Part shown: positions 34,393-46,253 of the stretch, piece by piece
How positions within the stretch are numbered: the stretch's first letter is position 1
Layout of the letters: each line of letters opens with the position of its first letter
Assembly (NCBI RefSeq): GCF_026210795.1
Contig: NC_089453.1
Span: 436,501-500,500, forward strand
Length of the DNA stretch: 64,000 bases
From: Rhizophagus irregularis
Taxonomy: Eukaryota > Glomeromycota > Glomeromycetes > Glomerales > Glomeraceae
Direction: 5' to 3'
The notes under the pieces: model-generated
What the model was told of the DNA's origin: nothing
Databases searched by the model: none
Seen by the model: the letters and a program-made list of their open reading frames with translations, nothing else
Position numbers and translations under genes: made by a program

Positions 34393-36059
34393 TTTGGTTA
34401 TTTCACTTCCGTGGTTCATAGGAGAGAGGAAAATAAAGGAAAAATTCAAAACTAAATATTAAGATAGAACGGTTCATAATTTATAATGAAAAAATTATAT
34501 TTTATATCTGACGGGCATATCTATAAATCAAATTTAGTGGCTTAGCTAAGTTTATATGGACATTGTATCGAATTGCAGGTAACTTGTGAGACGGTGAATT
34601 AAATTCATACAACGAATCGGAGACTGTCAGCCATGTTAAGTATGACACGTGCACGATTATCGATATGAAATTAGATCAACTTAACTTTTTACATTTTTTA
34701 ACAAGAAATATAATTATGATTACAAAAGAGAGGAGAGTAGATAATTATATACCTCTAAAAGAAGAATATCACGAGTTTTATATTAAAACAAAGTTAAGGA
34801 AATATCGAAAATATCGCATCAAGTGATTAATACAATAGTTACTATTTCACTAATCATAATATAAAAAATTTATAATAGTATATTTATTTTATTTATTTTC
34901 AAAAATATCAAAAATAACAATCACACATTTCTTAAAGTATTTTCAGCGCGAACGAAATTATATATGAACAGATATAAGGCATATCGAGAATATTTAATGG
35001 TAGTAGAGATAAATTAGTTGTGGAGATCGGACGCATTCAAATACTAAACAAGGCAAAGATTTGTGTAACATATATTTTTTCTGCCTATAAAACTACAATT
35101 TTTACGGAACGATTTGTATGAGGTTAGTCTGGTTAACTCTTGTATAATATAATATATATATTATATTATATTATTTAGAAAGGGAATTTTTATAAAAAAA
35201 CCACTACAAAGAAGGATAACAGCGAAACTAAAAATTAGTTTAAAATAATTTTTCCATATTTCCTTTGATTTTTTCCTTTTTAGTAATTGTCTAATATTTG
35301 AAAATCGCCTATTATTTACCAATTCTTCTTAAGTTACTTTACCAATTCGAGTAATTTGGATATAAAAAAAAAGTGGAATAATAAGATTTAAATCTGTTTA
35401 GTAATTTAATATTTGGCCGAATAAGAAAGTCTTTAAACCTTTAAATTTTAACTTTAGCATATCCGAAACCATAAATACTCTGTCGTAATTACGATCATAC
35501 GATGTAAAATTTGTTTCTGGCAAATCATGTGATTTTATTATTTCGTGGTACGTTCTTTTTGAAACATGGTTCACGGAACCCCGCAGGCTACAAAAGTTAT
35601 TCTAAATTTAGGTTCAATATAAAATAATTTAAATTTTAAAATGCTATAAAGAGTAAGAGAACGATCATCGTGTGATCTGGTATCGAAAAAAAATAAATTG
35701 CGTAATCATCGCGCTAAATCTTTGTCAAAAAGAAACGTATAATACGCTTAACTTTCGCACAACGGGAAATTTCATCAAACATCAATAATTTTTTTGACCA
35801 CAATTAATAAACAACAAAACAAATACACGTGATGAAGTGACAAGTTTACTTGATTAATTATATACTAATCTTTAAATGGATAATTTAATCCAGTTGTGTA
35901 AAATTAGTTAATGCATAATTTATTGTAACAATTTAATTATTAAACTTCCCTCGACAATATAAAAAGATATCTTGTTTTCCTCCCCAAAAAAATCTCATTG
36001 TTTACATTAAATTTTGTAAATAAAATTATTATTAATCTTTAAAAATCAAAAACTACAAA
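34393..36059. other. Divergent 1.7-kb intergenic region, SDS3 and lipase
   Basis: Both promoters lie here. The only simple structure is a TATATTATA-type microsatellite around 35139-35175. No gene or inverted-repeat element supported. Confidence 0.5.
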
Positions 36060-37920
36060 ATGCCGCCAGAACTTTTTGATAATGAATTGATTCAATATAA
36101 ACTAACAGAAACGGAACATGATCTTGTTAGATCATTAAATATGAATGAAGATGAAACATTTGTTGAACCAACTCCAGTAGTTTTCGTTGAAGGATTTTTA
36201 GGTCCTGGAAAACCTGCTTATTGGGGTCCACTTGAAAAAATATTTTCTTCTTCCGATGATAGAAATAATAAAAATCAAAAATTAAAAAATAGACGATGTA
36301 TTTATATTACTCCTGGTTGTGTAAGTTCTTTACACGATAGAGCCATCGAAATTTTTTATCAAATTAAAGGTGGAAGAGGTATTTATTAATTATCGGAAAA
36401 ATAAGTCCACAAATATATTGTTTTCTGTTAAAAATTACTAAAATCTTTTTTTATATTAATAATCGAAGTTGATTATGGTGAAGAACATTCTAAAAAATAT
36501 GGTCATTCTCGTTATGGTCGTGAATACCCAGGTTCAAAAAAATATTGTTTATTAAGTGATTATGTAAGATATATTCACGTGACTTCAAAATTCTTAAACA
36601 TTTGTATCTTAAAATTTTTTTAGGGTTATATCCGGAATGGAGCGCGTCCAAACCATTACATTTTCTTGGCCATTCTCTTGTATGATTATAAAAAAAAAAA
36701 AAATACTTTTTATTTAATTGCTGTTTTTTTCGTTGATTTAATTACTCATTTTTATTATAATTATAGGGTGGTGTAACCATTTGGAAACTCCAACAGTTAT
36801 TGGCTAGTGACATTTTTCCCAATTACCTTAATCCACATCCTGATATGATACTTTCTCTTACTGCAGTATCTTCTCCATTAAAAGGTGATCAATTCAATTC
36901 AATTCAAAAAAAGGGATTCCAAATGATATTTATAATATAACACGTTTTAAAATTTTATATAGGAAGCCAAAGTGTATATCTTTTAGGAGCCACAACTGAT
37001 TCAACTGGAAAAGTTCGTCCTTTCTCTTTCGGTGCATGGCTTGGTAGACTCGTTCATATTTATGAGTATTTAGATATTAAATGGTTAAAAAGTATAACTT
37101 ATGATTTTAATGTAGATCATTGGAATTTAAGTTTTCGTAAAAATTGGGATTTTTCTTCATTATTACCTTGGAATATCAAAAAAGCTACCAACACTTTAAT
37201 AGAAGAAAAGAATGAATTGATGCAAGAAACGGCAAATTCATTGTGTTTAACATATGGTTTATTACAATGTTTGTATAAAAGCCCTTGGTTTAATTGTGTA
37301 GATAACGCTCCTTATGATATGACTATACATGCTATGAAAGAACTTAATGTTACAAGTAAAACTTTCGAAAAAACATTTTATAGGACTTATGTCGCGTCTA
37401 TTGTAAGTTTAAAAATATAATAATAACAAATATTACTAACAAATTTTTTTTTTTTTAAAAAAAAAAAAGTATTTTAATTTATCTTATCTATTATTTCTTT
37501 TAGACGTGTGAAGATCATGTAACAAACTATCATCAACCGAAATTTTCATTTTCTCTTCCAATTCCAATTTACTTTCTCTCCAAATATACTGGAAGTTTCA
37601 AATTTCCTGAAAATACACCAGATCCACCAATTTCATATGAAGAAATGTATAAATGGTATGAAAATGATGGAATATGTCCAAAATATTCCCAAGTACATCC
37701 TCATCATGATTGTTCACCAGATAAATGTAAACATCAAAAAGGATTACCCGAAGGCGCTGCTTTGTGTAAAATTGAAGCCGGTATATGGGACGTTTGGGAA
37801 AATGACAATACTTCTCATTTTGGTCTCATATCTGTTTGTTATGAATCACATAAACAAAAATTATTTTTTAAAGGTTATAAAGAATATTTAGATCAAATAG
37901 ATAAATTATATAACAGGTAA
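36060..37920 (+). CDS. Alpha/beta-hydrolase lipase, bacterial family I.5-like
   Basis: Six exons (36060-36378, 36469-36531, 36624-36679, 36767-36884, 36963-37402, 37504-37920), 470 aa. The N-terminal block PVVFVEGFLGPGKPAYWG is the oxyanion/first-strand region; VDYGEEHSKKYGHSRYGREYPG matches the zinc-binding histidine loop of family I.5 lipases; YPEWSASKPLHFLGHSLGG contains the nucleophile serine; ENDGICPKYS and TSHFGLIS supply the likely Asp and His. The exon 2 donor at CCA-G|GTTCAA was chosen over a better-looking GTAAGA downstream because only it restores YPG-LYPEW and the GHSLGG frame. No signal peptide is obvious. Such lipases are chiefly known from Gram-positive bacteria; homologues exist in some fungi and plants, so transfer cannot be judged here. 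Confidence 0.85.
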
Positions 37921-38205
37921 CATGTGGTACACGATATTTTTTTCTTGATAAATTTTCTTCAAACTATAATTAATATAGCTTATGATCATTTGGCATACAA
38001 GTTTTAATAGAATAAAAAAATTTTATGCATAGACATGTCAAAATATAAATTTATTATCTGTTATTTAACTATTTCCTTAAATTTTTTTATACCAAAGCAC
38101 TTAAGGACTTGCCCTATTTAGAATCTAAATAAAATATTATATAAATAACTTTATATATTCAAGAATTTCTTTTTTATCGTCTAATGATTAAAACTGTTGG
38201 TAAAA

Positions 38206-39781
38206 CTAAACATTATCTTCATTATCATTTTCTTCTTCATCACTGCTAGATACAGCAATTGCCAATTCACGTTGAAATTGTTCAGCAAATTCTGCAATAG
38301 TTTGTCCTTGCGATAAATCGAAAATTTCTCGCGGGTAGCGATTTACAGCAAATGGTCGACTACGTGATTGACTGGCCTCAGTTTGAGAAGTGATAAGTCG
38401 AAATGATGGTGGCCCAGTTGCTTAATTTATGTGAAAGAATTTCAGTTACAAGAATTAATTGAGTGAACTAATATCTCACTGAACAAACCTGTCAGAATTT
38501 CTTCCCAAGTATACATAAGACCATCCGTCATAGGTCCAAAAGGATTGAAATCAATCAACCAAACTCTCTCTCTATTCCGTGTCACATATACATCAAAAAC
38601 ATCTGAAATGATAATAAATGATTAGTTTATAACAGATATTAAAAGTGTATAAATTTTATACATACAATCTCGATTAAAAAATTTATTTTGTACGTGAGTT
38701 TCAAAAAATTGAATAATCTTCGTTTCCAATTCTTCTTTTATGTCATTCAAAAAAGAGTAATAATTGACATCCCGCTGTGATATGGCTTGAATTTTTAAGG
38801 GACAATTATGAAAATATATTAGTAATTGAAAGTGAGTTTGTGTGTCTTTACTAAAATCATATTAATTGCACGAAATTGACACACCTTTCATATTAAATCA
38901 AATACGCGCTTACCAACTAATTCTTCCTCTTTTACAAAACATCGAAATTCCATGGAAGGAGCCACATCATACCATTTTCTCAACACCAACTCAAATTCAT
39001 TTGGTCGATGTCTCCTACTATCACTTTGATTATCATAATAACAATCATCAAATGCATGATCAAGATCATGAGCAATAAAATCGGATGATTTAAGGAGAAG
39101 AAATATGTCAGAAGGTGAATTACATTTGAGTGTGTTAGTAGCTGAAATCCATGTGGCATCCTAAACCAAAAAAAAAAAAAGTTAACGAAATATGTCATTA
39201 TAAATGAAGTGTATAATATTAATTACCCTGGGAGAGCTCCAATTGAGTTTTGGAAAAACTGACCCATCAAATTCATCAATTATATCCCAAATCTGCTGTT
39301 CCAAATCTGGAAAACTTGGAAGTGGTTGCTTAATCGGTTCACAATATAGATATTAGATAAAAGAATTAAATGATATAAGAGTTTATTCAAGCTAAAAATG
39401 CATACATTTTCATCATCTTCATCGATATCCGTTTCATTAGCATTGAAATCATCATCATCATTATCACTAATTTCTCTCAGGTGACTTCCTTCAAGATAAC
39501 TAGATAAATAATAAAGTCAATTTTTCTAAAAATTTAAAATTATATACATTTGTTAACATTTACTTTTGTTCAGGGAGAAAAACTCCATCAGCATGTAAGT
39601 ATTCGACAAATTCTTCTGGCAACGGTTTAATTATTTTTGACTTTATACTGACACGCCGAAAGTTATTGTACCAGGAAGAAAACGTACAATTAAGAATATG
39701 TTGTTCCGTGAGCGGAGGGAAAGGAAGTGAGGTTTCTGTTAAGTGCGGTTGTGATGCTCGATTTCCTGTTGGTACAGGCAT
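38206..39781 (-). CDS. CDC123: Cdc123/D123 family protein, eIF2 assembly factor
   Basis: Seven exons (39564-39781, 39406-39499, 39227-39328, 38914-39160, 38666-38785, 38489-38602, 38206-38420), phases consistent, 369 aa. Hallmarks of the D123 ATP-grasp fold: [36 protein letters not shown] (with the ATP-contacting lysine and the conserved SPRDA), [20 protein letters not shown], and VFDVYVTR...[10 protein letters not shown] (metal ligands D/N). Cdc123 binds eIF2-gamma and drives assembly of the eIF2 heterotrimer, so it is essential for translation initiation and cell-cycle entry. Two acidic insertions ([26 protein letters not shown] tail) are typical. It ends convergently with the lipase and starts 228 bp from the LTV1 stop. 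Confidence 0.95.
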
Positions 39782-40009
39782 GCTTTTGAGAAAAATTAAG
39801 AATTAAAGATTCGAAGTGCTATGTAATTTTGATGTAAATTCGATCATAATTTGTGAAACCTAAATGAACACAGTAATTTACAAAATTTATAGTGGTTTAA
39901 CCAGCTAGTTTTTTTTTTTGCAATTTTAGTAATTCAAGATTAAAAGTAAATAAATTTGAACATGGATGACAAAAAATTTTCAAGCTCGAAATATAGCAAT
40001 AGATAACGT

Positions 40010-42468
40010 TTAATCTAAATGAATGGCATCAAGATGATTTTTTGATATATTGTGCGAAATTTTGTTTTGCTTCGTGTGCTCTTTAGCAAAAGCTTGTTTA
40101 AGTGACTTTTTCTCAGTTCGACGTTTCTTTTAAAAAAAAATTCAAAATTAGTTTGGGCTAGAAGATTAACAATAATTCAAAAATAAGTCAATGAGTTTTA
40201 CCTTTCTTTCAGACTTGATATTCTGTTTACGTAATTTCTTTTCTTCTTTTGGTTCATTTTTTGATCTTGCTTTGCCGAAGTTTACTACAATATAAAGTAA
40301 ATGATTTTAGAATATACATTTTAAAATATGTTCTAAATAGTAAGAAATCATTTTATTTACCTTTTTCATTTTCTTCTTTTTCTTGTTTCTCAATTCCTTT
40401 GTCCCTTTCCTCCTCCTCTTCCTCATCTGTTTTGTTCTCAGTAGACAATTTAACTATAGGCAAACCAGTCTTTTGATTTATATTAATCTTCTGACTCTTT
40501 TTGCGAGACTTCTCTCTTATTAAAGTAGGATGATTTTCAAGATTTGAATACGTGCCTTATATTTTATATACATATATATATATATTATTAAAAATTTTAG
40601 AGGTGTTTGTACAAGAAAAGACTCTTCCTACTTACTCAATATAGATTGACAATCCCAATTTTGACCTTCATCTTTTTCCTCACTGTCAACATGGACAAAA
40701 ATATCTCCCCTTTTCTCTTCTTTAATTGTTTCATTTTGACTTGAATTATCATCATTAACGATTACTTTTCCTAAACCTTGTCTTATGGTTTCTAACTGGT
40801 CTTGTGCATTATCGCCTTCCAATTTTTGTACAACTTTACGACCGTTAATTTCATACTTGTCAAGAAATTCATCAAGAATTTGTGAAAAATCTTGACGTAT
40901 CTGCGAAGATGTTGATTCGTCATCAGATTCATCATCATCATCTATATATTCTTTTGAAATCTATATCAATTAAAAGAAATATATTTTTATTATCGTTACT
41001 GTTAATAATAATTAATAAATTTTTAATTTTATACCTTTTCAAATTGCTCATCCAATAAACGAAGTTTATCATTTCTAAACATAATAGAACTTGTCATTGA
41101 ATAACCACCAGTTGTTCTTGATCTCTTATCATCATCATCATCATCATCATCATCACTTTCTTTTTCACGATTTTTATTTTTCCTGAATTTTTTATATTCT
41201 AGTTCCCAATTTTCAGCTTCTTTTTCATCATGTTCAGAATCTTCTTCTTCCTCTTCATAGAATTCGATATCTTCAGCATTTAAAGCTGCAAAGAAATCAT
41301 CATCTAAATCATCATTTATATATGCACCATCTTCAAGTGCTTCCAACGTTTCCCGAAGTTTTGGATCCATATCAGGCTGAAACCCCTGTATATCTATTAA
41401 AAATTTTTATTCTTAGATTAACGGTATCTTTAATTAAATGAGCAAGTTAAATACCTTCGGGAATTGCTGATTGATTTAAAAATCCCACTGGTAATTCTTC
41501 TTTTGATGGCAGAACTTCTTCTGGCAATGATATTTTAACTTTTCGATCTTTCTTGGAAGAAACCAGAACATCCTTAATATATTCCAAATAAGTATGTTAG
41601 AAATTTATAACTAAACTTTTACTTAAATGTAGAATTGAATTTTAATGATTTTTCACTCTGACTCAGTAGGAACAATTGGTTAAAAAGATATATAAATTCA
41701 CATATTTCATTCAAATATCATTTTAATAATGCTCATCATAATCCGATAAAATCGATAAAATCATATTCTTTATAAGGAAAAGAAATGTTAAAAAATTCTT
41801 TATCATCTTACTTTATTATCATCTGATTTTAAACTCTTTTTTAATTCAAAGTTTCCGACTGTCTTCTTTTCTTTCTTTGAAGCATCAACAAATACTGCTT
41901 CACCTTCATTTTCACCAATTTGTTTTAAATGCTGAAGATAATCATATTCTGTATCATCAAAGTATACTCCATATAATGCTGCTTGTCCAACCCGACTTTA
42001 TTTATCATTTGTTTAGTTAATATATGTGTGTGCAAGAATATAATAATGAAAAAATGAAGGAAAACCTTTCAATTTCCTTTTGTCTTCTTTGATAATCATC
42101 AAAATCATTATGTTCGACAATTTGTTTGCTCTTACCCTATTTAAAAAGACAATACCAAAATATTTTATATTGAATTTTTTTCAAAAATGTATATAAATTG
42201 TTTTATTTAAATAAAGATTAATTACAAATGTGATTAAGGATTTTTTTTAAAAAAAAGGAAAAGGAAAGAAAAAAATATCTGCTTTTCAACATAAGTTTCT
42301 TCAATTTGTAGAAATAAAAAATAATGTTACCCTCAAATTCGATGGAACAACTTCAACTAATACTCTAGAAGACGCTTCATTGTCATTTATCAATGGATCT
42401 CTTTGTGATCTATGAACTACTTGAAAGTATTTTGCGTTCTTACGATCAATAAAAGGTTTTTTACCCAT
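40010..42468 (-). CDS. LTV1: Ltv1, 40S ribosomal subunit assembly factor
   Basis: Nine exons (42331-42468, 42066-42136, 41812-41995, 41455-41572, 41035-41393, 40636-40960, 40361-40555, 40202-40284, 40010-40126), every phase consistent, 529 aa. The N terminus GKKPFIDRKNAKYFQVVHRS, followed by QRDPL and RVLVEV, is the Ltv1 signature; FDDTEYDYLQHLKQ follows. The middle is acidic (runs of Asp/Glu encoded by ATC/TTC repeats on the plus strand), and the C terminus is basic (KRRTEKKSLKQAFAKEH). Ltv1 binds the beak of pre-40S particles with Enp1 and uS3 and is released after casein-kinase phosphorylation. Divergent from the F-box/ankyrin gene. Confidence 0.93.
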
Positions 42469-42801
42469 TCTTGAAAGCGAGAAGTTGAAAGTCACAATAG
42501 TTCCACTTTAGAAATAATCCACGTGATAATGATCAGCCATTCATTTAATGTACACAATGTACACAATCCTTTGCATCTTAATGAGCTGCTTAAAAGAGCA
42601 AAAATTTTCATTGAAAGATGATCCGGGAAATTTCCGTAATCTCTAAATATTGTTTCAATAATTCCCATAATTAGCAAATCAGATAATCAGATGACTCTCC
42701 CTTTGCACATTTCTATAAATATATAAAAGTTCAAACTTTGCGATTGCAAAAGTTCTAGAAGTTATTCATCTTATTTTATAGTCAGTTTACACTTCAAATA
42801 A
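42469..42801. promoter_or_regulatory. Divergent promoter, LTV1 and F-box/ankyrin gene, with TGTACA motif
   Basis: 333 bp between two start codons. At 42548-42568 it contains AATGTACACAATGTACACAA, the reverse complement of the core repeated upstream of the GST genes (889-1170, 3226-3490). Confidence 0.5.
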
Positions 42802-43503
42802 ATGGCGAATAATAATTTAAAGATACAACAGCTTCCATTCGAAGTACTTCAACAAATTTTTATATTTTCATGCAATCCAGCATTTGCTTCTGTATCACGT
42901 TTGTTTCATTATATTGCAAATTCTCAAACAAGTGTGAAAACTCAATGGCTTTTAAATAAGTTTAATCATGATTGTCCTAAAGCATTATATCGTGGATTAA
43001 AATGGAGGTTCTTTAATAAAAACATTTTATATCAATTAGATTCGATCTATTATCAATCTAAATGCAAAAGAGGCGAAACTTTAGATAAAGTAATTCCATA
43101 TAAAGGTCGCCCAATTCCCCAATGGTTTTTTAGCGTTCCCGATCCGAATAATGTATATTATGAATTAGTAAAGATTCTTCTCGATCGTGGTGCTTCCCCT
43201 AATGAACCTGATGGATATCCAATCATCAAATCTGCTCAGCTCGGACGACTCAAAATGGCAGAACTTCTAATATCTTTTGGCGCTAAAGCTGATATCAAAG
43301 ATAATATGGCTTTGACAGTGGCTTCAAAATCAAATGATTTCGATATGGTTAAATTATTGTTAAATAATGAAGATGTAAAAGCTGATTCAATTGCGTTGAA
43401 GGTTGCCGTGGAAAAGAAAAATTGGAAGATGGCTGAATTTTTAATGTCAAAAGGAGCTAGTCCTACTCCCGAAGTTGTGGAGGCCTTTGAGAAAAACAAA
43501 TGA
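42802..43503 (+). CDS. F-box-like / ankyrin-repeat protein
   Basis: Single exon, 233 aa, ATG 42802, stop TGA 43501-43503. The first 40 residues (IQQLPFEVLQQIFIFSC ... SRLFHYIAN) look like a short F-box, usually an adaptor to SKP1/cullin ubiquitin ligases. From about residue 120 three to four ankyrin repeats follow (LVKILLDRGASPNEPDGYPI, AELLISFGAKADIKDN, MVKLLLNNEDVKAD, MAEFLMSKGASPTPE). This architecture is common in early-diverging fungi in large families of unknown substrates. The F-box call is weaker than the ankyrin call. Confidence 0.8.
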   Translation: MANNNLKIQQLPFEVLQQIFIFSCNPAFASVSRLFHYIANSQTSVKTQWLLNKFNHDCPKALYRGLKWRFFNKNILYQLDSIYYQSKCKRGETLDKVIPYKGRPIPQWFFSVPDPNNVYYELVKILLDRGASPNEPDGYPIIKSAQLGRLKMAELLISFGAKADIKDNMALTVASKSNDFDMVKLLLNNEDVKADSIALKVAVEKKNWKMAEFLMSKGASPTPEVVEAFEKNK

Positions 43504-43719
43504 TAGGTTTAAAATTAATGAATTGTATTTTTCCTATAATTTAAAAAAAAAATCTTTATTTGTAAAAAAAAAAATTTTTAAATTTCCCATTTTTTAATAC
43601 TATGCAAAGTTAATAGTTAATGATATGATATATGTAAGATATAAGATAAAAAAAACTATGACAATTAAATACATGAAATACATGTATAAAGATTTATTTA
43701 TATTATAATGTATTTCCAA

Positions 43720-45429
43720 TTATTTCCCAATTGGATTGCAGCCACAACTGATCGCAAGCATTGGAAAAGAAAAGATAGAACCAAGAACTAATCCAAAAAC
43801 TAATCCAAATGACATAATAGTTCCAGCAAGGTCTCTTGCAACACCTTCAACTTGTGGTGCAGCCATCATTGTTAAAGAACCCATATAACCATTAGTTATT
43901 GCAAACAGCAACAAGATCAAGAAATATATTAAATCGCTGTTAATAAATAATGGAAAGGTTCTCATTCCAATTGAACCAATATCCACGTTGCACATTAAGA
44001 AAAGTGGCAAAAATATAATACGTGCACTCGACATGCGTGCAAGTTTTACAGAATCTGTTATAATAAAGAACTGTAGAGAAGGTAGAGATCGACCGAGCAA
44101 ATCTCCAAGGTTAAATATCAAGAAATGTAAAGGAATAAATAAATAATCTTGGCGGAATTTATTTTTGTTTTCATCCTTAACAGTTGATTTGATATATGCA
44201 GTTATTGAGGGATAAACAGACAGGGTCACAGTGAAGACAAATCCCACTGCAAATACGAGAATACGGATATTATCAAATGTTGCTCTAATTGAATTTATAT
44301 CACATATAGTTTCTACTCTTCGCGCTTGCTCTCTGTGATGTAGATAAAGAGGCGAGCGAATCAGAATAAAATAAAAAGATATTAAAGCCAAAATAACAAT
44401 TATAAAGGCACAAAGAAAATATAAAAGTGCACTGCGTGACAAATCATTTTCTTCCAGCGTGTCAAATGTTGTTGATGGTGGGGCGGCCAAAGCACTGAGA
44501 ATTTGAAAGATAGCAACTGCAGACCCGGCCAAACCTTAATTAAAAAGCAAAGTTTTAGAAATGTTACATTCATTAAAAGATACATTATTATTTCCATAAG
44601 TTACCTTGACCGCTAAATATTCGAATCAAATGAAAAAAAAGAATTTTTTTTCTTTAGAGAAAAAAGGAGAAAAAGAAGAGAAGGATAATTATAGATATTG
44701 GGTTCACCTCATGACCGATACAGTATAATTAGGTGAAAATTGAGAGACGAGAGCGAATATTTCATTTTGAAGAAACGCAGTTGTCACACCCGCGATACCA
44801 ATCAATGCGATAACAAAATAGAAATAATACGTAGGGCCAAACGACTCAACATATTGGGTAGATATTGCAATTAATAAAAATTTTAATACCATAAATATAA
44901 GCGTTATGGTTATTCGGCGAGGAATATTTTCCTAATGTAATTATAAAGAAGTTTTTGATGATAAAATTAACATTAAAATTAAAATAAGGTATTAATTCTA
45001 TAATTGGAATTACTTACCAAATTATGAGTATATAAGGCAAGCCCAAGAAAGAAAAAATTAAAACTTGTGAATACAATGGAAAAGTAGTTTTGGAAGTTAT
45101 TTTCGTATGCTGAACCACGAAAACTTTCGTGAAAGAATACAGAAGCAGTAATGAATACTACCGAAACAAATAATAATTTACAATAAATAATCATAAAAAT
45201 CACTTAAATTATAAAATTACATATATCATTATTCTATACCGTTCCATCCCAAAAGCATGGTAACACCCTGTAATAAAAATGTCAAATACACAATTCGATA
45301 ATTATCTCTGGGAGGCACGTCTTCTCTTGCTTGTGAAGAACCTTCATGATTCAGGATAGGAGTATACGCTTGTTCTTCTTCCCGGTGGCCAAAAACATTA
45401 TTAAGTAATTGAATAAGTCGCGAATACAT
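43720..45429 (-). CDS. Equilibrative nucleoside transporter (ENT/SLC29) with 8-nt micro-exon
   Basis: Five exons: 45240-45429, 45018-45202, 44708-44931, a micro-exon 44605-44612 and 43720-44534, total 473 aa. About eleven membrane segments; the ENT signature GVTMLLGWN ends exon 1, RRITIT lies at the start of exon 3, and the MSGQGLAGSAVAIFQ motif of helix 5 is produced only if the 8-base CGGTCAAG exon is included (ATG AG|C GGT CAA G|GT TTG). Skipping it breaks the frame. Late segments include GDLLGRSLP and SNGYMGSLTMM-like (ITNGYMGSLTMMAAP), also family landmarks. Facilitates nucleoside movement across plasma or vacuolar membranes; direction and substrates cannot be read from sequence. Tail-to-tail with the ankyrin gene. 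Confidence 0.9.
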
Positions 45430-46253
45430 TTTAATAGAATTTATTTCAGTATGGAAATTTTTGAAATCTAATCGAGGTAGTTAGTCAATTGATGATTAAA
45501 AATATTCTATATTTTGATTTTTGTACCAGTTTAGAAGTTAAGATACACATACATAAAATATATAAACTTCAACTTTGGATACAGCTATGGAGTTTAAGCA
45601 GAAAATGAATCCTAAAAAATGAAATTCCGAATTTTCGTGAATTAAAAAAAATTCTATTTCTTTCCAGATCTAATCTTCATAAATACATCCAATACCACCA
45701 ACAGTAATTACCTTCCCTGCAATATTGAGAAATACTTAATATTTTAAGTGTGAACTTATGACTTAGAGAGGTGCATTATGATTTTTTCAGATTTATTCCT
45801 ATAAATCTATTCATGAGGAAAATTTTTTCTTTAATAGTAGATATAAATGAAATAAACATTTAAATATTTCGATAAACAAAATTTCTTTCGGAGTTGCCTA
45901 TTTCAATTTAATAGCCCGATTATCATATCTGATGTCCGTTAATAATGATTAATATATAACTTATTTTCAGAAGGCTCGACTAAATATGAATATAGATACT
46001 AATTTACATGAATCTATCCAATCTTCTATTTATTTATAATGAATTCGTTTTTCAAATTCGGATTCACATAGTTAATAACATTAAATGTGAAAAAAATACA
46101 ACGGCATGAAAATAAGACGACAACTTTACTAATCAGCTGCGCAGGGATTGCAAATCACCATTTATGATCGCTAACGATATTTTTTTTCACACCAATTACG
46201 TAATTCAATGCTCGCCGAACTCTTCGTTGTTTTTGTAAACTTAAAAAGTCAAT
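45430..46253. other. Intergenic between ENT and UTP15
   Basis: About 820 bp: promoter of the transporter and terminator of UTP15. AT-rich, nothing recognised. Confidence 0.5.

Noticed and set aside
36564-36623. GTAAGA donor for lipase exon 2
   Set aside because: It leads to a frame that lacks the GHSLGG motif; the GTTCAA donor restores family-conserved residues.
44615-44660. Longer in-frame version of the ENT micro-exon starting after TCTAAAG
   Set aside because: It keeps frame but inserts about ten Lys/Phe-rich residues before SGQG, where family members have none; the 8-nt exon fits better. Not fully excluded.
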